Below, piece by piece: positions 24,301 to 36,200 of a stretch of 64,000 nt of DNA. Source of the DNA: Clavelina lepadiformis (taxonomy: Eukaryota; Chordata; Ascidiacea; Aplousobranchia; Clavelinidae); contig NC_135246.1 in NCBI RefSeq assembly GCF_947623445.1, forward strand, positions 14,305,856-14,369,855, read 5' to 3'. Both the position numbers and the translations under genes were made by a program. Within the stretch, counting starts at the first letter, position 1. Each line of letters opens with the position of its first letter. The notes under the pieces are model-generated. The model saw only the letters and a list, made by a program, of their open reading frames with translations, was not told the DNA's origin and searched no databases.

Positions 24301-25573
24301 TCCCAAGATAGAGTTTTTTAACCATCCATTAGTTGCCAGGGTTGAGCCCTTGTACTGTACTTGCGGTACTTGTCCCTTGCTTAGTCTATACAGCAGCTGT
24401 ATAAGCCTAGGAAAGTAATAATTGAGCTTTAAAATAAACGTCTTCCTAGTTTCAGCCACCAACAGCTAAGGCTAATAGTTGAAATTATTGACCCATTTTA
24501 ATTCTTTTTTAAAAGGCAATCGGGTTGGATTGAAAACAATATATTTAAATGAGCCGTAGTATATGAACTTCTTCAGTTATAATTCTGTAGCCATTTCAAT
24601 CCTACATACTTGACTTGCTCAGTATAATGTTACAATACATGGTCACTGGCAGAGCTGGGTAACTGCTCTTTAAACAAAAGTGTCGCTCATGCTTTAGCTT
24701 ATCAATGAAAATTGATTGTCACGCGTGCTTTCCCCCTTCAACACAGAAAAAACGTGGTTATTTTGCCATTCATGGTCCTGCTCTTTTTAGCAATTAAATT
24801 TAAGTATTTTCACTCAGGCGCATTTTGGAAAATCAACCACATTCGTATAGTAATTCAGTTTGTATTTACTTCTAGTCTACAACCGAACTTTAAACTTTGC
24901 TCGAAATGCAAAAAAATAACCAGCTCAAAAAATACCAAGCAAACTGTTGCACATTTTACATCATGTGCTTTGCTAAGCATGTACCCTGCGTATCGTAACG
25001 TCATGTCGAACAAATCCAGTGAGTACAAGGTCAAGCGCTGTGAAATGAAAACAAGTTAAAATTTTTCAATATTTTTAATGGGTTAAGAAATTTTTACACG
25101 AATCAATTGATTGAAAGCTTTACAATCCGATATCCAAAACACATTTAATTAAAAAAAATTAAATAGATCGACAACCTCAATTGTTAAATACAAGTGTTCA
25201 AAAAAAACTTATGTTACCTATTCTGTAGCATTTCATTGACATCAGTTATTTCACAGTCATTTAATGGTCTCGTTTAGTTGTTAATTACAAAGTTCACGTC
25301 AAAACTATTGTGGTTTAAATGTTTTGCCATTAACTCAGATTATATGATAATCATTCACATCAGACATTTGATGTCTGTTATTTGTACAATTACGTGAAAA
25401 GATACTCATAAGCTCAACTTACATCCACAGTTATCATCAATGAAATTCATTACTGGAACCGTCCAGGTTGGACTCTGCAAGTATCCAACAATTCCCTCTA
25501 AAATCCAACTTACATCTTCCTTATCTTTGCCTTTTACCGTTGAACTCTTATTTAGTTTCAGCATTTGAGCCAT
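18360..25573 (-). CDS. CFAP36: CFAP36 (cilia- and flagella-associated protein 36, CCDC104), BART-like domain
   Basis: Twelve exons in coding order: 25573-25423, 22032-21968, 21893-21792, 21559-21439, 21354-21295, 20836-20752, 20700-20532, 20297-20174, 20014-19899, 19743-19615, 19420-19270 and 18463-18360. All phases agree and give 458 aa. The N-terminal BART-like fold is recognisable from WILEGIVGYLQSPTWTVPV, FIDDNCGCFDNEEENKFEYT, the VEGLLKQYAYEL helix and FLLFKRLMAKHNLELEMQA. A long, highly charged coiled coil follows, with RRENELQEKEARDLRKAI, then KRKEYLKAQREKLLELKKKK, and the AEKIKREV end typical of CFAP36. The human protein (342 aa) binds ARL3 and sits in the cilium; here the linker is longer. 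Intron 1 (3.4 kb) carries hAT-related insertions and another intron holds a hAT MITE. The intron between 20752 and 20700 is only about 51 bp. Confidence 0.93.
20854..21205. mobile_element. hAT-type MITE in a CFAP36 intron
   Basis: The 352-bp element runs from CAGGGTTGCCATACCG to GATGGCAACCCTG (terminal inverted repeats) and is flanked by a perfect 8-bp target duplication GGTATATT (20846-20853 and 21206-21213). The interior repeats TCCTTATTTT-like words. An 8-bp duplication plus CAGGG ends is the hAT hallmark. The perfect duplication suggests a recent insertion. Confidence 0.9.
23273..23502. mobile_element. Short hAT-type MITE in CFAP36 intron 1
   Basis: The element starts CAGGGTAACC and ends GGTTGAAAACCACTG; the right end matches the common hAT end CAGTGGTTxTCAACC. 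The flanks GGTTAAGC (23265-23272) and AGTTAAGC (23503-23510) form an 8-bp duplication with one mismatch. The left end is weaker than the right, so it is older or rearranged. Confidence 0.6.
24650..25060 (+). mobile_element. hAT transposon 5' fragment with a BED-like zinc finger
   Basis: Begins with CAGAGCTGGGTAAC, a hAT-type end, and shares GTCGCTCATGC-like internal sequence with 61969-62200. An open frame in 24712-25059 encodes CSKCKKITSSKNTKQTVAHF followed by T-S-C, a Cys-Cys-His-Cys spacing like the N-terminal BED finger of hAT transposases. No matching 3' end was found nearby, so it is a truncated relic. Family-level call only. Confidence 0.45.
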
Positions 25574-26102
25574 GACAACAACTGATACTCTACAGCCAAT
25601 TAAATGCTTTAAATTATAGGTCACTGATTGGCTAAAACGGTAACAAATTAGAAATTTTGTGAGGGTCAAAGCCACACAAATATCCCAAATTCATTTAAAC
25701 AACTCAATAGCACATTTCTCTTAAATTTTGCAATTGAAACCTTCAACGATCAATTTTGTTCAGCATGGTCAGTTTTTAGATTAATTTATAATTTGCCAAT
25801 ACAGTAGTACCAATATATCATTTTGCCTATGGATCCTGCCTATGCCGTTTGCACTGCATGGATTTTTTTGGCAATGATGCCTATGATGGTATGGACTTTG
25901 GCGGTATGGCATGATAATCTTTACCCTCGGAATGAAAAAATGTCTTTGCACAACTTGACCCAGCGATGATTCCTCATCACTCAAACTCTAGTTACTGAGC
26001 TATCTATTTGCTAGCCTTTGTGCAAATTCCAACTGTTAAGCATTTTTTATTTAGTATTTTGATTTTTTATACATTGCCTTGCCCGAATTAAGAACTGTTT
26101 AC

Positions 26103-26523
26103 TAGGGATGGGCCGATACGAACCCAAACCCGAATAGATTCGCCGAATATCGCCTTTATGGAAGATTCGGGCGAACACGAATACCGACAATGGCGAACCC
26201 AAACACAATATTACCTATGAATTTACTGATTTTTGTTAAAAATGATGATCTAGTTTCCCGACAAAGCTAAACTAGAGTCAGTACTTACAATGAAGGTCGT
26301 TTTCCTAACAATTTTGCTTTTTCAATCATTTTTTAAACACTATTTTTCGAAAGAAAGCGATTTGTTTATCGATTACGTCATTTTACAAGCAAGACTTGAC
26401 AACTTTTGGGTGAAATTTTATTGTTTGGTTATAATACAAATAGATTCGGGATTCGTTCGTGTCGACCTTCATGATATTCGGGTTCGCACGAACCCGAATA
26501 ATCTTATTCGTAGCACATCCCTA
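26103..26523. mobile_element. hAT-type MITE with perfect 8-bp duplication
   Basis: The 421-bp element starts TAGGGATGGGCCGATACG and ends ACATCCCTA, flanked by CTGTTTAC on both sides (26095-26102 and 26524-26531). The subterminal zones are rich in CGAACCCGAATA and its complement, so much of the element can fold back. Non-coding. Confidence 0.92.
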
Positions 26524-26574
26524 CTGTTTACCAGATTCAATGAACAGGAGCAAGAGTAGATGTTGTTAATGCCT

Positions 26575-26655
26575 TGCCGCACTAACACGTAACTTTGGCC
26601 ACATTATTGCGAGTCTAGTGCTCTAACCACTCAGCCACTGAGCAGACATTTAGCA
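26575..26655 (-). repeat. Degraded tRNA-derived SINE head
   Basis: Reading the minus strand, GCTCAGTGGCTGAGTGG followed by TTAGAGCACTAGACTC resembles a tRNA 5' half with an A box (TGGCTGAGTGG). The B box expected about 40 bp further on is not recognisable. Too decayed to be a tRNA gene. Confidence 0.5.
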
Positions 26656-27479
26656 TGTACGCTATTTTTGTTCAGGCTTATCTAATTGGCAATTTCTATT
26701 TACCTAACGCATCGGTAATATTTATAATTACAAATTCAAATTATGTAATTGCCTCCCTAGAAACGTTTACTTAAGCTGCTTTTTCCCAATTTGGTAGCAT
26801 GTGAAATAGACCCTGCCTTTCAATTTTTGCGATCTCTGGGAGGAAAGTTAGTATTGCTGTATTGGTATATTATTTGGTCAGCCTACTGGACCCTCTATTT
26901 TATTCGTGTGCAGCTATGTATACCTTTGTGTACACCTTGCCCTATTTGCAAGCCAGATTGGATAGATTAAAGATGGAAGCATGATGTGCTAATATTAATA
27001 CCTTATTATCTGGATATATTCATACATTGTGCTTAACAATGTTTAATTACTCACTATTGATAGATCAATCAATCATTTTAAGAAAAACAATCCAATCGCC
27101 TTAAGGCAGGAAGTTGTAGTCCAGTTTAAACATTCCGCAAAGTTTACACATAAATTATCAAAACTAGTAAGAATAATTTTTACCCAAGATTGGAAAGTAC
27201 GGTGGGGTAGTTTTGGAAAAGAGAAAAACCCTTACATTCTAAAAAAGAAATTTTGGCTTAAAAGCATGTTTCTCTGGCCCAGTGCAGGCACGATATTGAG
27301 GCGCATGAGGGTTGTAGAAGATGAACAGTAATAATCAGGTAATAACTATCGCCAGACAATAGCCTAGAGCAGCAGTTCCCAAACTGGATTTGGTGAACAC
27401 CTCGCTACCCAAGCCTCAAACAGTGTATTTTAACATGAAAAAAAAATAACGCTAATAAAAGTGGCTATTTCACCGGTGT

Positions 27480-27770
27480 CCATTACCGAGTTGCTGAATC
27501 ATAATATGGTGAAAGGCAGATTTTTGCTGATAGGTTTTTGACTCGTTTTAGACGGGGAGCAGAAAGTAATGTAGTGAGGTAGTGGTAAACTATGGGGCTC
27601 GTATGCTGGAGGCCTCGGGTTCGAATCTTGCTATTGTTTGACTTATTTTTTGTCCAAATTTATTTTTGATCTAATTTAGTCATGAGCAGTGAGAGTTTGG
27701 TTCGATGGGGATCAGTTTTAAAATAATTTAGACTTTGGAAAAACTGTGATTTTGCAGTGGCTGTTGCTGC
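27480..27770 (+). repeat. tRNA-derived SINE-like repeat
   Basis: Contains an A-box-like GTGAGGTAGTGGTAAAC and a good B box GGTTCGAATCT about 30 bp downstream (around 27571-27634). A tail with GTGAGAGTTTGG and TTTAGACTTTGG-like words also appears, diverged, around 28460-28520. The preceding TTTCACCGG...CCATTACC segment recurs near 28645. Together this is a dispersed Pol III-type retroposon family rather than a functional tRNA, because acceptor-stem pairing is absent. Confidence 0.55.
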
Positions 27771-28429
27771 ATCAGATGCACAGCTTATCTGTCTTAACTT
27801 GTGTTAGTTGGACTTAGTTTATCTGCCGAATTAATGATCTGACTCCGTGGTTGCGTGCGGTTAGAATTCTCTAACCTCTTGCTAGCCGAAAGCTCTTACG
27901 TTATTACAGATACAGTTTATCAGAAACGGTCCTTTATTGTAGGAACTGTACAGGTTCCGAATATTACACACAATCACAAACTTAGTAATCAGTAATCACC
28001 ATTTAAAACAGGTCTAAAGAATTGCAATTAACACGACTAACGTAGTACGTTCGAACAATTCTGTATCTTTCCGTCTGAGCGGTTACTCGCGTAGAAGTTT
28101 GAGCTTATAATAGCGTGGAGCGGTGTGAGCAGAAATAACCGACATAAAATACACGAACATTTCAGAACGTGCGAACGATCAAAATAAGCGTTGGCAATGG
28201 GGATTATATTCAGTTAAAACTAGGGCGTTATGAAATCACCTGGTAACGTACTAAACGGCGTTTTCACATGAAGTTATTTAGAGCAAGTTTCCAAATATTA
28301 AACGACAATTGCAGTGTTATCAATAAACAAGACTTCAATCAATAACTGGCAAACACTTTCCCAAGAATGATATAATGGTATTAAAAATGTCACCCAGGCC
28401 ACTACAATTTTAAGTTAAAAAATAGCATT

Positions 28430-28830
28430 GATTTCAATTTGCAGCTTAGCTTAGTAATTTAATCGTGAAAAATGAGAGTTTGGGGATAGTTTTAGGTTAA
28501 TTAAACTTTGGGAAAATTAGTACGTTGTTTTAAGTTGGAAATTAGCATACATTTTAATTCACTGATTATCGCAATTGCCATCTACCGTATTTTCCTACTT
28601 TGGTAAGTGGCAGTCGGTAAAACAAGAGTATACTTCACCGGCCGCCATTTACCAAAGTAAATAATACCAATTGAGTAACCGGCTAGGTGTTTACCGATGT
28701 AGCTTTCCCCAAATTCGGTAACCAGCAGCCAGTGAAATAGAAGCTACCAGAAAATAATTGCAGTCGAGTGGTTTAAGCGCTGGCCTTTCAATAAATGCGG
28801 TTTAGGTTCAACATTTGATACCCAGTGGTG
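28430..28830 (+). repeat. Diverged copies of the same SINE-like family
   Basis: 28460-28520 matches the tail of 27480-27770. 28640-28660 repeats the TTTCACCGG-CCATTTACC block. 28763-28825 has a tRNA-like TCGAGTGGTTTAAGCGCTGG followed by GGTTCAACATTT, a degenerate A/B-box pair. Borders are approximate. Confidence 0.4.
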
Positions 28831-30381
28831 CTACATTATAATTATAATTCGGGAACAACTGGAAACCACGCCTCTGTCTCTATATAATCTGGCTCGCGAA
28901 CAAAGAACGTTCTGTAGATAGTTACACACGTACGAAGTAGAGGGACCGTTAGTCTACTATGGCCAATTGAATTAATTATTTTATTGGTTATTGAAATTTC
29001 TTTATGGTGATTCCCCAAAAACTTTTTTTTTTATTTAATGAAATGCTTATATTTTTTTCACCGTTTTTTATTTACATTGTGTCATAACCTTTAATCAACA
29101 TTCGAAATGTTCACGAACTTGAACATTTTATTCTCAGTGATCTATCTTTTTCAATTCATTTTAAAATATTTCGAAATATAACTTAGGTTAGAAAAACCTA
29201 CGTATGTGGTTGCACAAAAATCTCTTTTGTTACCACAGTAACAGCATTGAAGCCAAAGAGTTAAGATCCGACTACTGAACCGTGACGAACAAGCACATTT
29301 CATTGAAACACCAGCTGTCAAGTATGTTGCTTTCACATTGTAACATCCTAATCGCTGCCATGTCCAACACAATTAGCAGAAAATTTGCAATGAAATTTTA
29401 GCAATAACTGCTTCTTGACTCATGTTAGGCCACCGGTGTGGATCCCAAGCACCCCTCCATCAGGTCAAACACTAATGTAATTGAACCACTGACTTCCTTA
29501 GCACTTAATCCCTAATTTTCTCAGGTTTTCATGTATGATATTTTCAAATTACTCTGTCCACCTATTCATAATTTCCACATAGGCTACTCTCACAAGATCT
29601 TGTAATTTTCATTTTTGAGTCTTTTCACTTGGTGGACATCTGGTCAGTTTTTGTCCAGTTGCTCTGTAATTTAAATAGTTTTAATGAGCCCAGCTTGACC
29701 ACTTCATATACCTAAAAAAAATTTTTTTTTGGTATACTTACTGGTAACGAATTTTTAAGATCAACTTGTTTCAAGAATTGCTTCTCAATTTGATCAAACT
29801 AATATAGCATGGATAGTCTTGTTGAAACAGATAACATAATAAATCTAGAGCAGTTGTAATAATGGTAGAGCCATGTCAATTTCGTTCTGATTATGTTAAA
29901 TGCATGGTGATAAAGCGAGCTTAGAATCACACAATAAAGTATACATTTTTAAAGCATGTTGCATAATTGCCTTTTGAAAGTTTCTAAGAAGATTATTTTG
30001 GTTTGTTTTGGTCAATATGTGGCAAAGCAAACAAATTTAAAACAGTAATATTTTTCCGTCACATGATCACCTATGCATGTGTATGACATCCATGGCTCAG
30101 CTACATGTCTATGCAGCTCCTTACGGCTCGTTATTGATTTTGAAGTTCCATAACAGGAAAAACGTTGAGAAATGCTTATACATTTTCATAGATATTGTCT
30201 TTCATTGAGTTGGGCAGTTTTTGAGCACTAACTACATTATGTTGGAATTTTACAAAAATATAATCTGACAGATTCCACACTTGTATTGCTGATTTAACAG
30301 CAACATTCTGTTAGTTGTCAAGCAGAGCTAAAAAAACATGGAAGCAATACATAATCGACCACAGTCTTTGAATGTTTTTTG

Positions 30382-30528
30382 TTAGTTGTTCTCAGCTTCT
30401 GTTGTTCCTGTTTTTTCAGTTTCTTCCGTCTCAGGAATTGGCTCAGCATTATCTGTTTCCTCTACATGAGCTTTTTCCTCAGTAGCTTCAGGTTCCTTTT
30501 CAGTGCTCTTTTTATTTTCGTCTTCATC
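30382..30528 (-). CDS. Second candidate alternative terminal exon, highly acidic
   Basis: After an AG acceptor (30529-30530), a phase-0 open stretch of 48 codons ends in TAA (30382-30384). The peptide is Glu/Thr-rich, with DEDENKKSTEKEPEATEEKA at its start. It could be a third 3' end for the DYDC-like gene or the last exon of an unseen gene. Composition alone cannot decide. Confidence 0.4.
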   Translation of the reverse strand, partial: DEDENKKSTEKEPEATEEKAHVEETDNAEPIPETEETEKTGTTEAENN

Positions 30529-31757
30529 CTGAAGATATAATAAAGCTTTTTATTAAAATTCATGTTGAAAAAATAAACATCATGGTATATGTATTTAAAT
30601 TTGAATTCATCACAAAGCTCAAAATCACCAATTTTCAAAAATGTACTGTATAGGATCATAAACGGCAATCGAACATAAACGACAACCAACGAATTGGTCA
30701 CCCTATTCTAATGAAAAATTGGTATAGTCAGCCCAGTATTCGTTGATTCTGTGATGTCGAGCTATTTAATGTGTGATACATTTTCTCTAGTGGCCTATAA
30801 CAAAAATGCGCAGGATGGAATTGAAAACAAAAATATGTAAATCAATGACAAAAACTGACGTATCATGCAACAATAATCTCACTCAATTAGGCCTATAAAT
30901 TCCATAAACAATTCACAACTCTTGGAGACAAGTTACACCATTGCTAAAAGAGTAATGGCAACGAAAAATGAAGAAAGTAACATCACAATTTTTTCCAGAG
31001 AAGCAATGAAAACACACTTAAATACAGATACAGTATATGTAACCAATGAATAGTCTAGACTCTAGAGACCATTACAAATTTGTGACATAGTCACTTTCTC
31101 ACATTTAAAGGGTTTCTATAATTCTGTCAGTACCCTATGTCTCTATTAAATAAATTAGGTCTGGTGAAGTAGGTAATGCATACGGTACGTAAACTAGACT
31201 TAATGATCACTTTACAGTATAAGTTGATTTCTATTCAAAGCATTTTTAAAATTTTTGATGGACTGAAATGTAATATGGGCTATCAGCACATGTATGACAT
31301 TTCAAGTTCAGTAACTTGGCCAAGAATATGGCCAGAATTGTAAATAAATCAGCGTATTTTCAACTACGTATCTTGTGTCACCAAAAAATACAGTACGAGT
31401 ATCATATACAGCTTGTAGTTACGTTCTTTGTTTTTTAAATAATAACTGATGTGCCAATGCCCAACAGCCAAGTTCTGCCTAAACGTAGGGTTTAAGTTCA
31501 GAAATGGTTATTGCTTGTTCATGATAATGAATATTTTCAAATATCTGTGTTAGAACAAATTTGATTTTTTGCTCACAACACTCAATAATTTATATGGGAC
31601 TAATTTCTTTTTTTGCTAATGAGGACTGTAAATAAACTTTTAAAGTGGAGTTTGGATATTTTATCTGGCATTTTCCATGTAAAAATTCCATCTTCAGGTA
31701 AAGCGAATGCATTAGTAGCTCAAGATCAATGCAGTAGTTTTTCAAATGGTAATTAAC

Positions 31758-32027
31758 TCAGACATCCTCAGCTTCATCATCTTGGTCAATCAACTTCTCA
31801 AGAGTGGTATCCAAGTCCAAGTTAGTTGCAATTTCAATTGGTGCAGATGCCATTGAACTTTTTAATTCAACCATTGGTGCAGATACCATTGAACTTTTTA
31901 ATTCAACCATTGAACTTTTTAATTCAACCATTGGTGCAATTGTTTTCAGCGAGGGTTCTGGTTCCATTTGAACAGCAGTTGGAGTTGAAGGAGGACTACT
32001 TTCTACTGCAACAGCAATCCTGACTTC
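31758..32027 (-). CDS. Candidate alternative terminal exon of the DYDC-like gene, with triplicated VELKSSM
   Basis: The exon starts after an AG acceptor at 32028-32029 in phase 0, compatible with direct joining to DYDC exon 3, and ends at TGA 31758-31760 (89 aa). It contains three copies of PMVELKSSM or MVELKSSM, and its end, LEKLIDQDDEAEDV, mirrors the end of the big exon ([14 protein letters not shown]). That makes it a duplicated last exon of the same gene, used by alternative splicing, or the remnant of a tandem duplicate. Exon status is inferred; the shared C-terminal motif is seen. Confidence 0.55.
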   Translation of the reverse strand, partial: EVRIAVAVESSPPSTPTAVQMEPEPSLKTIAPMVELKSSMVELKSSMVSAPMVELKSSMASAPIEIATNLDLDTTLEKLIDQDDEAEDV

Positions 32028-33274
32028 CTAGCATACAAAGTTTGTTTTAAGTGCAAGAAGCTCTGCACGTTTTGACCTTACTGGTACTTTCTGTCACACA
32101 ATGTAAATAACTATTTTGTATGATATGTAATTAATAATTATTAGTGAACAGACAATACAAGAAATTAGGCATACATACTTTTAATTTAATAATACACTGA
32201 TTTTACTACAATGTCTTTGTCAAAAATTTTCACATTTTATCCTTTAGATCCAAATTTTTAGTTCTAAGTCCAAATTAGCCAAAACGGGACATTTTTGTAA
32301 GTTTCAGGTTATTTAATGTTAGATATTATTTAGTAAGTAGAATTAACTTGTACCTATTCAAATAAAAATTGTTTGTGCATATGAAATTGCATAGTTTATT
32401 ATTAATGAATTTTCATTAATAAATAATTAATAAACAATTTGACACGCAAACACAAATATGTCTAAAATACTAAAATCAAATTTGTTTTTATGGAAGTTCA
32501 AAGTTTCTGAGTGAAAAGAAACAGGTTTATTTCAAAAGGTGGTAGAACTCAGCTACTTGTGAGTCCAAAGCATTGACTGTTTCAGGGTTTAAAAAATTCA
32601 CCCAAAAATAAGGTATTAATTTACAAGTTCAGTATTATATTTATGCTTGCATGTTTTTAATGTCTAAGAATATTATAATTTATTCATTTAAAAATGTTGA
32701 TCAACAAAAATGGTACTGATTTAGCAAACAGCATGGATTATGGGTAATTATTTGTTATTATTAATATGAGAGAAGCCTGTGTGGTCTGCCGTTCATTGCT
32801 AGTTTTGAAACCCACAAACTTTTCTACGCTTCCAAAAATTGGGTGGATGGTAATATGACACTCAAACCAACCGTAAACTGTTTAAATTTTTATGTGCTTG
32901 CCAGATAATTATCAAAACTTCGTTAAAAGCTATGACAACATGAAAACTAATTAACAATTCAATAAAAAATCATAATATTTATTTACACTATTATATATGT
33001 GTCTCTATGTAAATGTCTTAAATATGTACATAAACAACATTTTACATGAGGTAAACACATGCACATATTTAATCACTGGGATACTGTGAGCCAGATATTT
33101 TCTTTATCTCCAAAATGAGTTCAGTGTAAAAGCTTCTAAAGAATTGGTGAAATATTTTTACAGCACAAATTCAGAATAAAATAAAATTAGGCATATAACT
33201 GGATTTATTGAAACTTTCTACATGGAGGCCAAGAGTGCAAAAAGGTGGTTAAAAACTTCAAATATTGAAACAAT

Positions 33275-36200
33275 TTAATCTTCCTCAACTTCATCGTCTT
33301 GGTCAATCATTTTATCTATCATGTTGTCATCAATTTTTAACTCCACTGCGATGCTACTTTCGCTTGAAAGGGCACGGCCATTAGTTAACACAGTAGAAGC
33401 ACTTGCTGAGCTTTTCACAATAGGACCAGGAGAGAAGCTTGCCTGTACAATTTCCACTGGAGAGGCAGGAGCCTTAGGAGCAAGCACAATACTACTGCTG
33501 CTAATACGAGGAGGGAGTTGTAAGGCTGGTTCAGGCATACTTTGGGCTGCATAGGAAATTGCAGGTGAAGGAGATACTGGAGCCCTATCATCAAGTGTAG
33601 TAGGAATGGGTTCAGATGCCACACTCCCAACAAACAAAACTGGGGCAGATTGTTGTGTTTGTTCAACCTCTGCATCAGATTTAGCATATGTCCCACTGCT
33701 ATCTTCTAATGTAGGAGCACTTGGTGTGAGTGGTTTTTCAAGAATATCTTTTTTAGATAAATCTGGATCTTTAAGCATGTCATAAGCATTGAAAGGCTCC
33801 AGCTCTTCATCAAGCTTTAAATTTTTATCAACGTCGACATTCACTGTCACTTCAGGGCCATTTTCTGGCAGTGTGTTTTCTTCCTGCGTGGCTAACAGCT
33901 CATAGGCATTAAATTCCACTTCTGTACTTTCTTCATTGTGATCTATGTTTGGAACAGATGGTTCTTCATCAGTTTTAAATAAAGACTCATTTGTATTTCT
34001 ATCGTCTTTTAACAAGTCTAATGCATTGAATTCTGGGGTTTCATATTCTTCAACCTTTGAAGACTCAGTTTCTCTCACAGAATTATCAGTTGCACAATCA
34101 GCTTCAATGCTTGCAGTTTCATACACGGCTTCATCATTGAAGAGTAATTCCAATGCATTGAGTTCTTTCTCTTCTACTTTATCTGAGCCAGAATCAGCAT
34201 CAGCACCTGGTACATTATTTGTGCTCTGATCTTCATTACCAAGAATATATCCCTCAACTTCTGGTTGGTCATTATCCTGTTTATCTTTTTTTACAATGGC
34301 TATTGTTGTCGTGTCTGAAACTGTTTCATTGTTTGCTGTTATATTTTCACTGGTAACATTTCTGTCTATCCTGTTAGATTCCACCAACAATTCGTAGCTG
34401 TTAAATTCTTTCTCTTCATCTCCATCAGTCTTCCCATTTGTCTCTTCAGGAAGATTTACTTCCATGTTCACATGACTGTCATCCTGAGAAGTGCTTTGGG
34501 CATTTTGTAGAACTGTGTAGGCATTAAAATCTTCAACATCTTCAGATTCTTTTTCGGCGGAATTAAGCTGATTTATCTTAGTTGATACGTCTTGCGATCC
34601 AGAACTAGAAATCAATGAGTAACCGTTGAATTCAGGTTGCTCATCAGAACCAGATAAGGGTTGCTTTGCTTCATCAGTGTTGTTTACATCATGGAAATAA
34701 GACTGATCTTCATAGCCAACTGGTGGAATTTCTCGCTGCTGAACATCGGTGGCAAATGTGACTGTGCGGTGAGACTTCTTATCGAGGCCATCATCATCTT
34801 GGGCATCTTGTGCCACTGGGATAGTTGTTGCAGATTCAGGTGAGATAGAGTGTTCTTCAGTATTCTTCTCTGATACTTCCTCGGTAGAAGGAGTAGGTGT
34901 TCTTGGTTTTTCAGGAAGTGGACTTTCTTCAGGATTTTCCTGTGTCGCAACTTCTGAATCTTTAATTTCTTCATCACTTGCTGATGGTAAAGTGGGGTAC
35001 AGTTTTTTATACGATATAGCCTCATCTGGCTCAGGTTCATTCTTCAACTGCTCAAGTTCAACCTTCTTTTCTGCCGATGTTGTGGCATAATCAAAGGACT
35101 GGTCTTGTTGCTCATAAGAAATTGGTGTGTTTGAAGTGATGAGTAGTGTGGGAATACTGGTGGGGGTTGAATCCATAGATTCCTGTTTTGTCACAGTTGA
35201 CGTGGTCGCTGACAGTGAATGTGACGCCACGTTTGCCTAAGGAGAAATTCAATCTTTTTAAGACAAACAAATTCAGTTATTTACAATGCAGCTGTCCATA
35301 TTATAAACTGTATCGATTTTGGAGTGCAATAAAATGCTAAAATGAAGAACTACATGTGTGCAGAACTACACAGCACAGTGCAAGAATAGCAACATGCAAG
35401 CAAGTGCAATAGTTGTACAGGTAAGGTAGGCTATAAAGATTTGTATAAAAAGTACTTGGTTGAAGCACTAACCTGGCCATGCAGTTCCTCTGGAGATATG
35501 CCACATGCGGAATAGCAACAAAACATGCTTCTACAACACCAAGCAGACAAGCGCAATAACAGCTATGGCAAACCATAGGCTACTGGACAAAAGTGAAAAC
35601 TGTTACGTGTGAGATATTGGCTTGAACAAGTGGGACAAAAATTGCGCAATCGGAGGCGAATATGCATTGACAAAGAGTGGAGTAGTGGATTGGGATCACC
35701 GTTGGTCAAATCTACAGGCTAACATACACAACCAACAAGAAAATCAATTTGACAGTAATGCTGAAAACACTGTAGTGTTGGAGGTGTTTTACTGTATACT
35801 GCGCAATCTGTTGAATGTCGTTCCATGAAGCTTAACAAAAGCTGTTCTGCTGTATATCAAATATAAATGTACAACTTATAACTTTAACTCAGCAGTAAAG
35901 CTACCTTTTAGTACATTGCTTCCTACTTAGATACTAATATTCAACATGCATAAATATTGAATCGGAACCAGTGATATGCCTCCAGTGGTTCCATCAGAAC
36001 ATAACATGATGTGATTGCAATATTTCAATTTTTAATATATCATTCACGTGCTTCATGCATGGATCAATCATGCTCTAGATGTGTAGCAATGCTTGTCATT
36101 CCCTCAAACCCTTGCTCGAAGGCATTAAATAAAAGCTTGTCATATTATAAAGCATTCACAGGTTGCAGTACATCAAAATATTATTTTTACTGCTTCACAT

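Larger units (their letters stand above)
25574..30381. other. Repeat-rich intergenic region
   Basis: No host gene exon is supported. Holds a hAT MITE (26103-26523) and several tRNA-derived SINE-like pieces, listed separately. A lone hAT-like end (CAGCAGTTCCCAAACTGG, near 27369) has no partner end in reach. The stretch 28900-30380 shows only short ORFs. Confidence 0.5.

Noticed and set aside
22033-25422. Possible separate gene within the 3.4-kb CFAP36 intron 1
   Set aside because: Apart from hAT-related sequence, only short frames without motifs were seen.
27369-27420. hAT-like end CAGCAGTTCCCAAACTGG
   Set aside because: No opposite terminus or 8-bp duplication could be found, so an element cannot be delimited.
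27571-27640. Possible tRNA gene with B box GGTTCGAATCT
   Set aside because: No acceptor-stem pairing or plausible anticodon arm; shared tail with another repeat points to a SINE.
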